A stretch of DNA of 64,000 nt from Enhydrobacter aerosaccus (GTDB lineage Bacteria; Pseudomonadota; Alphaproteobacteria; Reyranellales; Reyranellaceae). Position numbers and translations under genes: made by a program. The DNA lies in NCBI GenBank assembly GCA_903915535.1, contig CAIWTJ010000168.1:1-64000 (forward strand), given 5' to 3'. Every line of letters begins with the position of its first letter. Position 1 is the stretch's first letter. The notes beneath the pieces are model-generated. The model searched no databases and was not told the DNA's origin. It worked only from the letters and a program-made list of their open reading frames with translations. Of the stretch, positions 24,170 to 32,751 are shown piece after piece.

Positions 24170-24847
24170 ATGCGATTTGATGATGTTGTGCTCGGTCGCC
24201 GAAGCATCCGCGGATACAAACCCGATCCGGTTCCCAGGGCGCTGATTGAGGAAATCATCGGCCTGGCGATGCGCGCGCCATCTTCGATGAATACCCAGCC
24301 GTGGAATTTCTACGTCATCACCGGCGAGCCGCTGGACCGAATCCGCGCCGGCAACACCGAGCGGATGGTGGCGGGCGTGCCGCAGTCGCGGGAGTTCCGC
24401 ACCGGCCAGCCCTTCGCCGGGCCGCACCGGGAGCGGCAAGTCGGCGTGGCCAAGCAACTGTTCTCCGCAATGGAGATCGCACGCGACGACAAGGAGGGGC
24501 GCCAGGACTGGGTTTTGCGTGGCTTCCGTCAATTCGACGCCCCGGTGTGCGTGATCGTGACCTACGACCGTGTGCTGGACGGCAGCGACGACACGCCGTT
24601 CGATTGCGGCGCCGTGACGACCGCCCTCGTCAATGCTGCATGGTCGCGGGGGCTGGGCGCCGTGATCAACAGCCAGGGCATCATGCAATCGCCCGTGGTG
24701 CGCGAGCACGCCGGAATCGCCGACGACCAGGTCATCATGAAAAGTATTGCGCTGGGCTGGCCGGACGAAAGCTTCCCGGCAAACGCGGTCGTGTCGGAAC
24801 GGAAGTCTGTCGACGAAGCGACGGTGTTCGTCGGCTTCGACAAATAG
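24170..24847 (+). CDS. Nitroreductase family protein
   Basis: 225 residues. FMN-binding segments of the family are RRSIRGYKPDPVP, LAMRAPSSMNTQPWNF and the late AALVNAAWSRGLG-like helix (CGAVTTALVNAAWSRGLGAV), with IALGWPDESFPAN near the C-terminus. Such enzymes reduce nitro groups, quinones or flavins with NAD(P)H. It directly follows the hydroxyacyl-CoA dehydrogenase and is probably cotranscribed with it; no specific substrate is implied. Confidence 0.85.
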   Translation: MRFDDVVLGRRSIRGYKPDPVPRALIEEIIGLAMRAPSSMNTQPWNFYVITGEPLDRIRAGNTERMVAGVPQSREFRTGQPFAGPHRERQVGVAKQLFSAMEIARDDKEGRQDWVLRGFRQFDAPVCVIVTYDRVLDGSDDTPFDCGAVTTALVNAAWSRGLGAVINSQGIMQSPVVREHAGIADDQVIMKSIALGWPDESFPANAVVSERKSVDEATVFVGFDK

Positions 24848-24852
24848 GGCAC

Positions 24853-24882
24853 AAAAAAGCGGCCGGTCTTACGACCGGCCGC
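24853..24882 (-). terminator. Terminator shared by nitroreductase and RNA helicase genes
   Basis: Stem GCGGCCGGTC, loop TTAC, stem GACCGGCCGC (24859-24882), preceded on the plus strand by AAAAAA. On the minus strand this gives a stem followed by a T tract, so it is a proper terminator for the helicase; on the plus strand the T tract is weaker. Confidence 0.85.
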
Positions 24883-24908
24883 CTGTTCATTTCACCGAAG
24901 CGCGCCGC

Positions 24909-26777
24909 TCAGGCTGCGCGGCCGCGACCGCGGCCAGCGCCGCCGCCACCGCCGAACTTACGGCCCTTCCAGGCCGGACGCGGCGCCTGCGGACGATCGC
25001 CCTGCGGGCGTTCGCCGTAGGGACGGTCGCCCTGGGGACGATCACCCTGCGGGCGGTCACCCTGGGGGCGCGCGAGATAGGGACGTTCGCCTTGGGGACG
25101 ATCACCGTGCGGACGATGTTCGCCGCGCGGGCGGTCGCCGTGAGGACGATCGCCATGCGGGCGGTCGCCGCGAGGACGATCACCCTGGGGACGATCGCCG
25201 TGCGGACGATGTTCGCCGCGCGGGCGGTCGCCGTGAGGACGCGGCGCGTAGCCACGCGGACGCTCGCCCTGAGGACGGTCACCCTGCGGGCGATCAGCCT
25301 GCGGACGATCACCGTAGGGACGCTCGCCCTGGGGACGATCACCTTGCGGACGCTGTTCGCGGAAGTCGCCACCGCGGAACTCGGCGTTCGCGGCCTGCAC
25401 GGGCGGACGATCGCCGCGCGTCTGGTCGTGACCGGTGCGGTCGTGCACCGGGCGATCGCCGAACGAACGACGTCCACCGTGGCCACCGGGACGGCCACCA
25501 TGCCCACCCGGACGGCCACCATGCCCACCCGGACGGCCACCGCCACCCGTGCGGAAGCGGCCATTGCGGGCCTCGTTCTCGCCGCTGTCGTGGGCCTCGC
25601 GCTCGGCGCGCGGACGCATCGGCGGCGCGGCCGGCATGTCCTCGTTCGAAGGCGTCGGCACGACGGCGATGCGCTGGTTGGTCAGCCGCTCGATGCTCTT
25701 GAGCTGGCCGCGCTCGCTGCCGTCGCAGAACGAGAGGGCAATGCCCGAGGCGCCGGCGCGCGCGGTGCGGCCGATGCGATGGACGTAGCTCTCGGCGTCG
25801 GCCGGTAGCTCGAAGTTGATGACGTGGGTCACGCCCGACACGTCGATGCCGCGCGACGCGAGATCGGTGGCGACCAGCACGCGGGCCTTGCCGCGGCTGA
25901 AGTTGTCGAGCGCCTTCTGGCGCGCGTTCTGGCTCTTGTTGCCGTGGAGGGCTTCGGACTTGACGCCCTGGTCCTCCAGCGCCTCGGCGACGCGGTTCGC
26001 ACCGCGCTTGGTGCGCGTGAAGACGATGACGCGCTCGAGGGCGGCATCGCTCAGCAGATGGCTGAGCAGCGCGCGCTTGGTCGTGGAATTCACGAAGTAG
26101 ACGCGCTGGTCGATCTTGTCGACGGTGCGGCCCTGCGGCGCGATCTCGACCTTCTCGGGGTTCTTCAGGATCTCGTTGGCGAGCTTGGAGATATCGTTCG
26201 GCATGGTGGCCGAGAACAGCAGGGTCTGCCGGTCCTTGTTGACCAGCTGCGAGATGCGGCGGACGTCGCGGATGAAGCCCATGTCGAACATGCGATCGGC
26301 TTCGTCGAGGACGAAGAACGACACCTGGCCGAGCTTCACGTTGCCGCGCTCGATCAGGTCGAGCAGACGGCCCGGAGTCGCCACGAGGATGTCGACGCCG
26401 CGCTGCAGGGTTTCGATCTGGCGCGCATAGCCCAGGCCACCGACGACGGTGCAGAGGCGGAGCCCCAGGCCGTAGCCGTAGGTCTCGAAGCTGCGGGCGA
26501 TCTGGACCGCGAGTTCGCGGGCCGGCGCCAGGATGAGAGCGCGCGGGCTCTTCGGCTGGGCACGAACGCTGGTGGTCGAAAGATGCTGCAGGATGGGCAG
26601 CGCGAACGCCGCCGTCTTGCCGGTGCCGGTCTGGGCGATGCCCAGAACGTCGCGGCCCTGAAGAAGCGCCGGGATGGTGCGCTCCTGGATCGGCGTCGGC
26701 ACGGTGTATTGGGCGGCCTTGAGGGCGCGCTGCAACGGCTCGGAAAGGCCGAGATCCGCAAACGTAACTGTACTCAC
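24909..26777 (-). CDS. rhlE: RhlE-type DEAD-box RNA helicase with repetitive tail
   Basis: 622 residues from GTG 26777, chosen because GAAGGA lies upstream. Helicase motifs in order: Q motif (FADLGL..YTVPTPIQ), AQTGTGKT, PARELA, TPGRLLD, DEAD (VLDEADRMFD), SAT, then HGNKSQ, VATDLASRGIDV and HRIGRTARAG. After about residue 385 a low-complexity tail begins: RPGGHGG repeated three times, then some thirty copies of five-residue units GDRPQ, GERPQ or GDRPH, ending in GGGGGAGRGRGRAA. Such basic RG-rich tails bind RNA and can promote phase separation; cold or ribosome-assembly roles are usual for RhlE. Confidence 0.95.
   Translation of the reverse strand: MSTVTFADLGLSEPLQRALKAAQYTVPTPIQERTIPALLQGRDVLGIAQTGTGKTAAFALPILQHLSTTSVRAQPKSPRALILAPARELAVQIARSFETYGYGLGLRLCTVVGGLGYARQIETLQRGVDILVATPGRLLDLIERGNVKLGQVSFFVLDEADRMFDMGFIRDVRRISQLVNKDRQTLLFSATMPNDISKLANEILKNPEKVEIAPQGRTVDKIDQRVYFVNSTTKRALLSHLLSDAALERVIVFTRTKRGANRVAEALEDQGVKSEALHGNKSQNARQKALDNFSRGKARVLVATDLASRGIDVSGVTHVINFELPADAESYVHRIGRTARAGASGIALSFCDGSERGQLKSIERLTNQRIAVVPTPSNEDMPAAPPMRPRAEREAHDSGENEARNGRFRTGGGGRPGGHGGRPGGHGGRPGGHGGRRSFGDRPVHDRTGHDQTRGDRPPVQAANAEFRGGDFREQRPQGDRPQGERPYGDRPQADRPQGDRPQGERPRGYAPRPHGDRPRGEHRPHGDRPQGDRPRGDRPHGDRPHGDRPRGEHRPHGDRPQGERPYLARPQGDRPQGDRPQGDRPYGERPQGDRPQAPRPAWKGRKFGGGGGAGRGRGRAA
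24990..25375 (-). repeat. Tandem 15-base repeat encoding GDRPQ-like units in the helicase tail
   Basis: The coding strand repeats a unit close to GGCGATCGTCCGCAG (Gly-Asp-Arg-Pro-Gln) with Glu for Asp and His for Gln variants. Units are imperfect and locally duplicated (GDRPRGEHRPHGDRPQG occurs in two nearby copies), as expected from slippage. A second repeat of 21 bases (RPGGHGG) lies at about 25490-25545. Confidence 0.8.
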
Positions 26778-27009
26778 TTGAATAGTCCTTCGGCCGCCGA
26801 CCGTGCCTTCAGGCACGAGTATGTAGGGCGGCTTTTGGCCCGTTCCCGCGCGCGGCTGGGACGGCTCTTGTTTTGGGGATTGCCTCGGGATGAAGCGCCG
26901 TCACACTTAAATGGGGCGCGTCGCGCGATCCGCGAGAAATCTTTGGCAGCTCGCTAAAGCAAGCGAGCTGGCGCGTATATGATGGTGCGGCGCGGTAAAG
27001 TCAACTGAA

Positions 27010-27534
27010 TCAAGCAGTTCGCCGATATATTGCGCCACCGGGGGCGTACCACGCCGCTTTCTTGCGCACCGTGGGGGCCAAATCGGCCTTCGCCGCCGTC
27101 TGCAGGGCATCGATCGCCGCGGGGCTCTTGTGCACGAACTGGCCCACGACTTCGACTGCCATCGCTCGCACATGGCGATCGGGGTCGCCTGCCAGCAATG
27201 CCAAGGCACGCGGCAGAACATGCTTTTCTTCCGGCCGGCAATCGCCTTCCTTGCAGCGGTCGCAGGCCAGCGTGTGCAGGGTTGTGTTCCGCACTCTCGG
27301 GTCAGGATCGTCGAGCATGGCGATGAGATCGGCCACGATCTCCGGCTCGAGGAAGCGATCGAGGAACCGGCAGCAACGATAACGCACATCGGCATTGGCA
27401 TGGCGCAACCCCGCACGAACGCTCGGCAGCGCGTCGCTGCCTGCCGCGAGGAGTTGGCGATAGGCACCCGTCGCGCGATACGAAATAGAGAGTTCCTCGA
27501 GCAGATGTTCGTAGCGATCGTCCGGTGCTTTCAT
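27010..27534 (-). CDS. HEAT-repeat protein
   Basis: 174 residues from ATG 27534, preceded by GGAAGGA. Helical HEAT-like repeats run through it: LPSVRAGLRHANADVRYRCCRFLDRFL, IVADLIAMLDDPDPRVRNTTLHTLAC, and LPRALALLAGDPDRHVRAMAVEVVGQFV, each with the DP(D)xxVR turn. Four cysteines cluster near CDRCKEGDC, perhaps metal-binding. Such proteins act as scaffolds or lyase-like cofactors; role unknown. Divergent from the opine-type dehydrogenase. Confidence 0.8.
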   Translation of the reverse strand: MKAPDDRYEHLLEELSISYRATGAYRQLLAAGSDALPSVRAGLRHANADVRYRCCRFLDRFLEPEIVADLIAMLDDPDPRVRNTTLHTLACDRCKEGDCRPEEKHVLPRALALLAGDPDRHVRAMAVEVVGQFVHKSPAAIDALQTAAKADLAPTVRKKAAWYAPGGAIYRRTA

Positions 27535-27593
27535 CCGCGTTCCTTCCTGCACGCCGCCAGGTATCATACCGCCCAACTTTGGAGGATTGCTCC

Positions 27594-28640
27594 GTGAAGG
27601 TCACCATTCTTGGCGCGGGCGCGATCGCCTACGGGAACGCCGCCCTGCTGTGCCGTGACGGACACGAGGTCACTTTGTGGTCTCCCTCCGGCCGGCGTAC
27701 CGCGACTCTCGCCGCCGGCGCGCCGCTGACTGCGACCGGCGCCTTCGTAGGCCAGTTTCACCCACGCATCGCCGCGAGCTGCGCCGACGCGCTGGCGGGC
27801 GCAGAGGCTGTTGTGGTGGCGGTGCCGGGTTACGGACACCGCGCCGTGCTCGACGCCGCGGCGCCCTTCCTGCGCGACGACCAGCTGGTGGTGTTCAGCT
27901 CCCACATGTCGCTGTCGGCACTGTATCTCGCTGGCCTGCTGCACAAGCGCGGCCTCACCACGCCGATCGCCGTCCTTGGCACAACCGTCACGACCGGCCG
28001 CCAGACCGCGCCAGACGCTGTGGCCGTCAATTCCATTCGCGCCCGCCTCGACGTCGCCGTGCTGCCCGACTCGGCCTCTGCCAAAGGCATGGAAGTGTGT
28101 CGTGCGTTGTTCGGTGACCGCTTCGTGCCGCGGCGCGGATTGCTGGCGATCGCGCTCAGCAACCTCAACGCACAGAACCATCTGGCGATCGCACTCTGCA
28201 ACCTCACGCGCATGGAACTGGGCGAGAGCTGGGGACAGAACCGTCACATCACGCCGGCGGTCGCCCGGCTGATCGAGGCACTCGACGCGGAACGTCTTGC
28301 CATCGCCGCCGCGTTCGGCGTCGAGGTCCGCACTATCCACGAACACTTCCACCTGTCGTTCCACGTTCCGAAGGGCCCGTTCGCCGAGATGACGCATGCG
28401 CTGGCGCAACGTTCCGGCGACGTGAACGGCCCGACCACGCTCGACAGCCGCTACGTCACCGAAGACGTGCCATTCGGCCTGGTGCCGACGATCCGCCTCG
28501 CCGCCCTGGCGGGCGTGCCCGTGCCTCTGCACGAGAGCGGCGTACGGCTGATGTCGGCGCTCTACGGCCGCGATTTCACTGCCGAGAACGATATCCTGCC
28601 GCGCCTCGGGACGCTCACGCGCGACATGTTGACGGGTTAG
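27594..28640 (+). CDS. Opine/octopine dehydrogenase family protein
   Basis: 348 residues from GTG 27594 with GGAGGA upstream. The N-terminal Rossmann fold opens KVTILGAGAIAYGNAALLCRDGHEV, and the C-terminal opine-dehydrogenase domain includes SNLNAQNHLAIALCNLTRME with the conserved HL pair and a substrate-proton-relay histidine. Members reduce imines of amino acids with keto acids, or act on related 2-keto substrates. The stop codon overlaps that of the convergent flavin monooxygenase (TTAG), so the two genes share their very ends. Confidence 0.8.
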   Translation: MKVTILGAGAIAYGNAALLCRDGHEVTLWSPSGRRTATLAAGAPLTATGAFVGQFHPRIAASCADALAGAEAVVVAVPGYGHRAVLDAAAPFLRDDQLVVFSSHMSLSALYLAGLLHKRGLTTPIAVLGTTVTTGRQTAPDAVAVNSIRARLDVAVLPDSASAKGMEVCRALFGDRFVPRRGLLAIALSNLNAQNHLAIALCNLTRMELGESWGQNRHITPAVARLIEALDAERLAIAAAFGVEVRTIHEHFHLSFHVPKGPFAEMTHALAQRSGDVNGPTTLDSRYVTEDVPFGLVPTIRLAALAGVPVPLHESGVRLMSALYGRDFTAENDILPRLGTLTRDMLTG

Positions 28641-30004
28641 TCGCCGGCAAGCGCCGGCCGCTGTCGCGCGGCGGTATACCGATTGACGTGAGCCGGCAGC
28701 CCGAGGTTGCCGCGCAAGGTGGTGGTTTCGTATTCCGTACGGAACCGGCCGCGCCTGCGCAGTTCCGGCACGACCAGTTCGGCGAAATCCACGATCCCGT
28801 GCGGCAGATGGGTCGGCGTGAGGTTGAATCCGTCGGCCGCTTCCTCGTCGAGCCACTGCTCCAGCGCGTCGGCGACGTCCGCGGGCGTGCCTTTCAGCAG
28901 CAGGCCGCCGCTGCCCGCCGACTTCTTCTGGTAGAACTGGCGGATCGTCAGGTTCTCGCGCTTCGCCATGTTCCAGAGGTTGTAGGCGATGCTGCGCACC
29001 TTGGCGTTGACCGGTTCCGGCACCGGCCCGTCGAGCGGATAGCCGGACAGATCGCCGAACGAGGTGAACAGGCTGGCAATGCCCACCAGGGGATCGATCA
29101 GCTCCTGCAACTGGTCGAACTTGGCCTGCGCTTCCGCTCGCGTGCGCCCCACGATGGTCGTCACGGCGGGCATCACCTTCAGCAAATGCGGCGCGCGGCC
29201 GTACTTGGCCATGCGCGCCTTCAGCCCCGCGTAATAGACTTTCGCGCCGGCGAGTTCGGGCTGGGCTGCATAGACGACGTCGGCGTTGGCGGCAGCGATC
29301 TCCTGCCCCTGTTCGGCTGCGCCCGCCTGCACGAGAATCGGCCGGCCCTGTGGCGTGGGCGGTGCGTTGAGCGGGCCGCGGACCGCGAAGTGCTTCCCGC
29401 GATGATTGAGCACGTGGAGCTTGGCCGGGTCGTAGAACTGGCCCGACGTCTTGTCATGAACGAAGGCGTCCGCTTCCCAGCTGTCCCACAGCCCCGTGAC
29501 GACATCGACGAACTCCTTCGCCCGGTCGTAGCGGGTATCGTAATCGAGATGCGTGTCGCGACTGAAATTCCAGGCCTCCTGCTCCGACCAGGAGGTGACG
29601 ATGTTCCAGCCGGCGCGGCCGCCGCTGATATTGTCGAGCGACGCGAACTTGCGCGCGACGTGGAACGGCTCGTTGTAGGTCGTCGACGCGGTCGAGACCA
29701 AGCCGATATGGCTGGTCATCGCCCCCAGCGCCGACAGCAAGGTGAGCGGCTCCAACTCGGCGTTGCGGTTGCTGCGCGCGAGCGATCCCGGCGGATTGTC
29801 GTCGGCGCGGATGCCGATGCCGTCGGCGAAGAACACCATGTCGAACTTGGCGTTCTCGGCGATGCGCGTGCTGTTGAGGAAGTACTTGAAATCCGTGGCG
29901 CCTCCGGGGGGAACTTCCGGATGGCGCCAGGCGGCGTCGTGGTACCCGAGGTATCGCAGCGACAGACCGAGCTTCATCTGTGTCTTGGATTTAGATTGGG
30001 ACAT
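28637..30004 (-). CDS. LLM-class flavin-dependent monooxygenase (NtaA/SnaA/DszA type)
   Basis: 455 residues, normal for the NtaA/DszA group of FMNH2-dependent two-component monooxygenases. Family landmarks are MKLGLSLRYLGYHDAAWRHP, KFDMVFFADG, LEPLTLLSALGAMTSHIGL, ARKFASLDNISGGRAGWNIVTSW, and GRPILVQAGAAEQGQEIAA. Partner reductase not adjacent. It is the last gene of an operon with a dpp-like ABC importer, so the imported compound is probably its substrate (an aminopolycarboxylate, sulfonate or organosulfur compound by family precedent). The gene lies 13 bases after the binding protein. Confidence 0.85.
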   Translation of the reverse strand: MSQSKSKTQMKLGLSLRYLGYHDAAWRHPEVPPGGATDFKYFLNSTRIAENAKFDMVFFADGIGIRADDNPPGSLARSNRNAELEPLTLLSALGAMTSHIGLVSTASTTYNEPFHVARKFASLDNISGGRAGWNIVTSWSEQEAWNFSRDTHLDYDTRYDRAKEFVDVVTGLWDSWEADAFVHDKTSGQFYDPAKLHVLNHRGKHFAVRGPLNAPPTPQGRPILVQAGAAEQGQEIAAANADVVYAAQPELAGAKVYYAGLKARMAKYGRAPHLLKVMPAVTTIVGRTRAEAQAKFDQLQELIDPLVGIASLFTSFGDLSGYPLDGPVPEPVNAKVRSIAYNLWNMAKRENLTIRQFYQKKSAGSGGLLLKGTPADVADALEQWLDEEAADGFNLTPTHLPHGIVDFAELVVPELRRRGRFRTEYETTTLRGNLGLPAHVNRYTAARQRPALAGD

Positions 30005-30017
30005 AGCGAGGCCTCCC

Positions 30018-31736
30018 TCAGTAAACGTAACCGGCCTTTTTCATGTACTCGCGCGCCAGATCGAGGTCGTAGGCGATCGGCTTCAGCAGGTCGTGGTCGT
30101 ATTCCGGCGCCGACCAGGCCATCGGCACCGTGCCGGGCGAGCCGTAGCCGCCGGCGATTTCAGAGACGATCCGGTCGCGCGGCATGGCGTGGCTGATGGC
30201 CTGACGAATGTAGGCGGCAGCTTCCGCTGCCCTCGAAGGATCGCTCTTGCCGAGCGGAGTCTCGGTGCCCACGCCGAACACCGGATGCTTGAGGTTGTAG
30301 CAAATGTGCTGCCATTTGTAGGAATCGAAGGTCAGCACCTTGCCCCACTTGGGATCGATCGTGCTGACGACGGGGCCGATGTCGTACATCGGATCGTGCG
30401 CGTCGATCTCGCCCGCCTTCAGCGCGCTCAGCACTGCATCCGTGCCGTTGATGTTGACGAGGTAGTAGGTCTTCACGTTGCCGGTGTGCGGCTTCCAGTA
30501 GGCCTCGTTGCGCTTGTAGCCGTAGGCCTTGCGCGACGGATCGAAGCCGGTGGGGATCCACGGGCCGGTGCCGACGGCGCCGCGCGCGGTGAAGCTCTTG
30601 CCGTCGGAGGTCTTGACCGTGTAGGTGCCGAGCCAGGTGCTGGCGGTGTGGCTGCGCAGCGCTTCCGGCTTGATGTCCTTGTACGCGTGCTCGGGCAGGA
30701 TGGCGAAGGCGCCCATCACGCTGTTGAGGAAGTCGAGGCTGTATGCCTGCAGATCCACGGTGATCTCGTACTTGCCGGTGACCTTGTAGGCTTTCTCATC
30801 ACCGAACACGCGCGCGCAGACGGCTTGCAGCGACGAGCCATAGGCCTTGTTCAGCATGACGTCCCACGTGAACTTGACGTCAGCTGCGGTGAATTCCTCG
30901 CCCGAGTGCCACTTCACCCCCTGGCGCAGCGTCACCACCCAATGCCTGCCGTCGGCGGACATGGTGTGGCCGCTCGCCAAGGCCGGCACGAGCGTCTTGT
31001 CCTGCCAGCTCTTGTATTCGTAGAGGCGATTGTAGGCCGGGCCGAAGGCGTTTGAATCGCTGTAACCGATGGAATACATCGGGATCAGCGAGCTCGGCGG
31101 CTGCCAGGAAGCGAACGCCGCCGTGGCATTGGTCCCGCCACCTTCAATCGTCCAATGCTCAGGCTGCGGATAGAAGGTCGGCGTATAGGTGGTGGCGTCG
31201 AAGCCGCTGAGCTTGGGGTTCACCGCAACCACATCCTGCGGATAGAACAGGATCGTCATGGGCTGGATGTCGTACCAGCGCTTCTCGAAGGCCTGGTAGG
31301 CCTTCATCCGGTCGGCCTCGTTGAGGCTGCTGTCGACGGCATGCAGCGAGCGGTCGATCTCCTTGTCGTCGACGTAATAGAAGTTCTGGCCCGTGGGCGG
31401 CATTTCCGAACTGCCGAAATTCGCGTACGGCGACGGCTTGATCGACGAGTACAGGTAGCGCTCGAGATAGCAGTCCCAGCCGCCATCGACATGGGTCTTG
31501 CCGTCGCCCTTCCCGCGCCGCGGCGAGATCACGGTGAACGGCACGAAGCTCGAGACCACGTCGATGCCGATCTGCTGCATCTGCGCCGCTGCCAGCGTGC
31601 CCCACACCATGCGCGCCGGCTGGTTGTTCGGGATCATCATGTAGAGCTTGAAGAACGGCGCGGCGGCCTTCGCCTGCCCCGTCACGGCGGTGAGCGCGGT
31701 GGCGAGCGAAGCTTGCAGGATATTGCGTCGGTTCAT
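30018..31736 (-). CDS. SBP_bac_5-type ABC substrate-binding protein with permuted domain order
   Basis: 572 residues from ATG 31736 (GAGGAGAT upstream); twin-arginine-like signal MNRRNILQASLATALTA. In normal family 5 proteins the segments run: ..RQGVKWHSGEEFTAADVKFTWD.. early, ..LDLAREYMKKAGY.. in the middle, then AQLxxIGI and YQAFEKRWYDIQPMTILFYP near the C-terminus. Here the late block comes first (AAAQMQQIGIDVV at about 47-61; AYQAFEKRWYDIQPMTILFY at 146-165) and the early block later (RQGVKWHSGEEFTAADVKFT at 271-290), and the protein stops at LAREYMKKAGYVY (560-572). This looks like a circular permutation. It feeds the downstream-encoded permeases and ATPases of the same operon. Confidence 0.8.
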   Translation of the reverse strand: MNRRNILQASLATALTAVTGQAKAAAPFFKLYMMIPNNQPARMVWGTLAAAQMQQIGIDVVSSFVPFTVISPRRGKGDGKTHVDGGWDCYLERYLYSSIKPSPYANFGSSEMPPTGQNFYYVDDKEIDRSLHAVDSSLNEADRMKAYQAFEKRWYDIQPMTILFYPQDVVAVNPKLSGFDATTYTPTFYPQPEHWTIEGGGTNATAAFASWQPPSSLIPMYSIGYSDSNAFGPAYNRLYEYKSWQDKTLVPALASGHTMSADGRHWVVTLRQGVKWHSGEEFTAADVKFTWDVMLNKAYGSSLQAVCARVFGDEKAYKVTGKYEITVDLQAYSLDFLNSVMGAFAILPEHAYKDIKPEALRSHTASTWLGTYTVKTSDGKSFTARGAVGTGPWIPTGFDPSRKAYGYKRNEAYWKPHTGNVKTYYLVNINGTDAVLSALKAGEIDAHDPMYDIGPVVSTIDPKWGKVLTFDSYKWQHICYNLKHPVFGVGTETPLGKSDPSRAAEAAAYIRQAISHAMPRDRIVSEIAGGYGSPGTVPMAWSAPEYDHDLLKPIAYDLDLAREYMKKAGYVY

Positions 31737-31752
31737 GATGATCTCCTCATCG

Positions 31753-32751
31753 CTATGCGGGGTTGTGACAGGCGGCCTGGCTGTTCGGACCGGTTGGCTG
31801 CAGCGCCGGATCGATCTCGCGGCAGATCGGCAGGGCGGCGGCACAGCGGGGGTGGAAAGCGCAGCCGGTCGGACGATCGATCGCACTCGGTACCTCGCCC
31901 AGCAGGTGGACGCGCTTGTCGACCGCGCCGGGACTGGGTGGCGGAATGGCGCTGATGAGGGCGGCCGTATAGTGATGGCGCGGGCGCGCGAAGATCTCGT
32001 CGACGGCGCCGATCTCGACGATGCGCCCGAGATACATCACCGCCACGTGGGTGGAGATGAAGCGCACGGAACTGAGATCGTGCGAGATATAGACATAGGC
32101 GACGCCGAGGCGATCCTGCAGCTCGGCCAGCAGGTTCAGGATCTGCGCCCGCACCGATATGTCGAGCGAGGACACCGGCTCATCCAGCAGCACCACATCG
32201 GGCCCGACCGCGAGCGCGCGTGCGATGCCGACGCGCTGGCGCTGGCCGCCGCTGAACTCGTGCGGATAGCGAACGCCGTGGCGCGGCTCGAGGCCCACGG
32301 TCTCGAGCAAGGCGGCGATGCGCTCTTTCCAGCCCTGCTGGTCCTGCGCCGCATGCACCCGCAGCGGCTCGCGCAGGGCTTCGTCGATCGTCCAGCGCGG
32401 ATTGAGCGACAGGTACGGATCCTGGAACACGTACTGCATCCGCCGGCGCACACCGAGCATGGCGGCACGGTCGGCGCCGGCCAGGATCGGTCGCACATCC
32501 TGTCCGTCGAGACGGATTTCGCCCGCATCGGCGCGCACGAGATCGAGGATGCTGCGCGCGGCCGTGGTCTTGCCGCAGCCGCTCTCGCCCACCAGGCCCA
32601 ACGTCTGGCCCGCCTGCAGGACGAAGGAGATGTCGTCCACCGCGCGCACGATCCTGGCCTGGCGGCGCCCGAACAGAGCGCGCTTGAGCACCTTGTAGTG
32701 CTTGCGCAAGCCGCGCACATCGAGGAGGGGAGCGTCGGGAAGCGGCGTCAT
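31753..32751 (-). CDS. ABC transporter ATP-binding protein, DppF/OppF type
   Basis: 332 residues. Walker A GLVGESGCGKTTAARS, Q-loop VFQDPYLSLNP, signature EFSGGQRQRVGIARAL, Walker B VLLDEPVSSLD, and switch His in YISHDLS. The C-terminal oligopeptide-type extension (TGCAFHPRCAAALPIC) has the cysteine pattern of DppF/OppF proteins. It overlaps the preceding dppD-like gene by four bases (ATGA), which implies translational coupling and equal subunit supply. Confidence 0.95.
   Translation of the reverse strand: MTPLPDAPLLDVRGLRKHYKVLKRALFGRRQARIVRAVDDISFVLQAGQTLGLVGESGCGKTTAARSILDLVRADAGEIRLDGQDVRPILAGADRAAMLGVRRRMQYVFQDPYLSLNPRWTIDEALREPLRVHAAQDQQGWKERIAALLETVGLEPRHGVRYPHEFSGGQRQRVGIARALAVGPDVVLLDEPVSSLDISVRAQILNLLAELQDRLGVAYVYISHDLSSVRFISTHVAVMYLGRIVEIGAVDEIFARPRHHYTAALISAIPPPSPGAVDKRVHLLGEVPSAIDRPTGCAFHPRCAAALPICREIDPALQPTGPNSQAACHNPA

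Noticed and set aside
24990-25545. Possible CRISPR array
   Set aside because: The repeats are adjacent, imperfect and in phase with codons, with no unique spacers and no cas genes.
24747-25808. Plus-strand frame rich in TITLRAVTLG-like units resembling pentapeptide repeats
   Set aside because: It is the mirror of the tandem repeat in the helicase tail on the minus strand; the helicase has full motifs and a start signal, this frame has neither.
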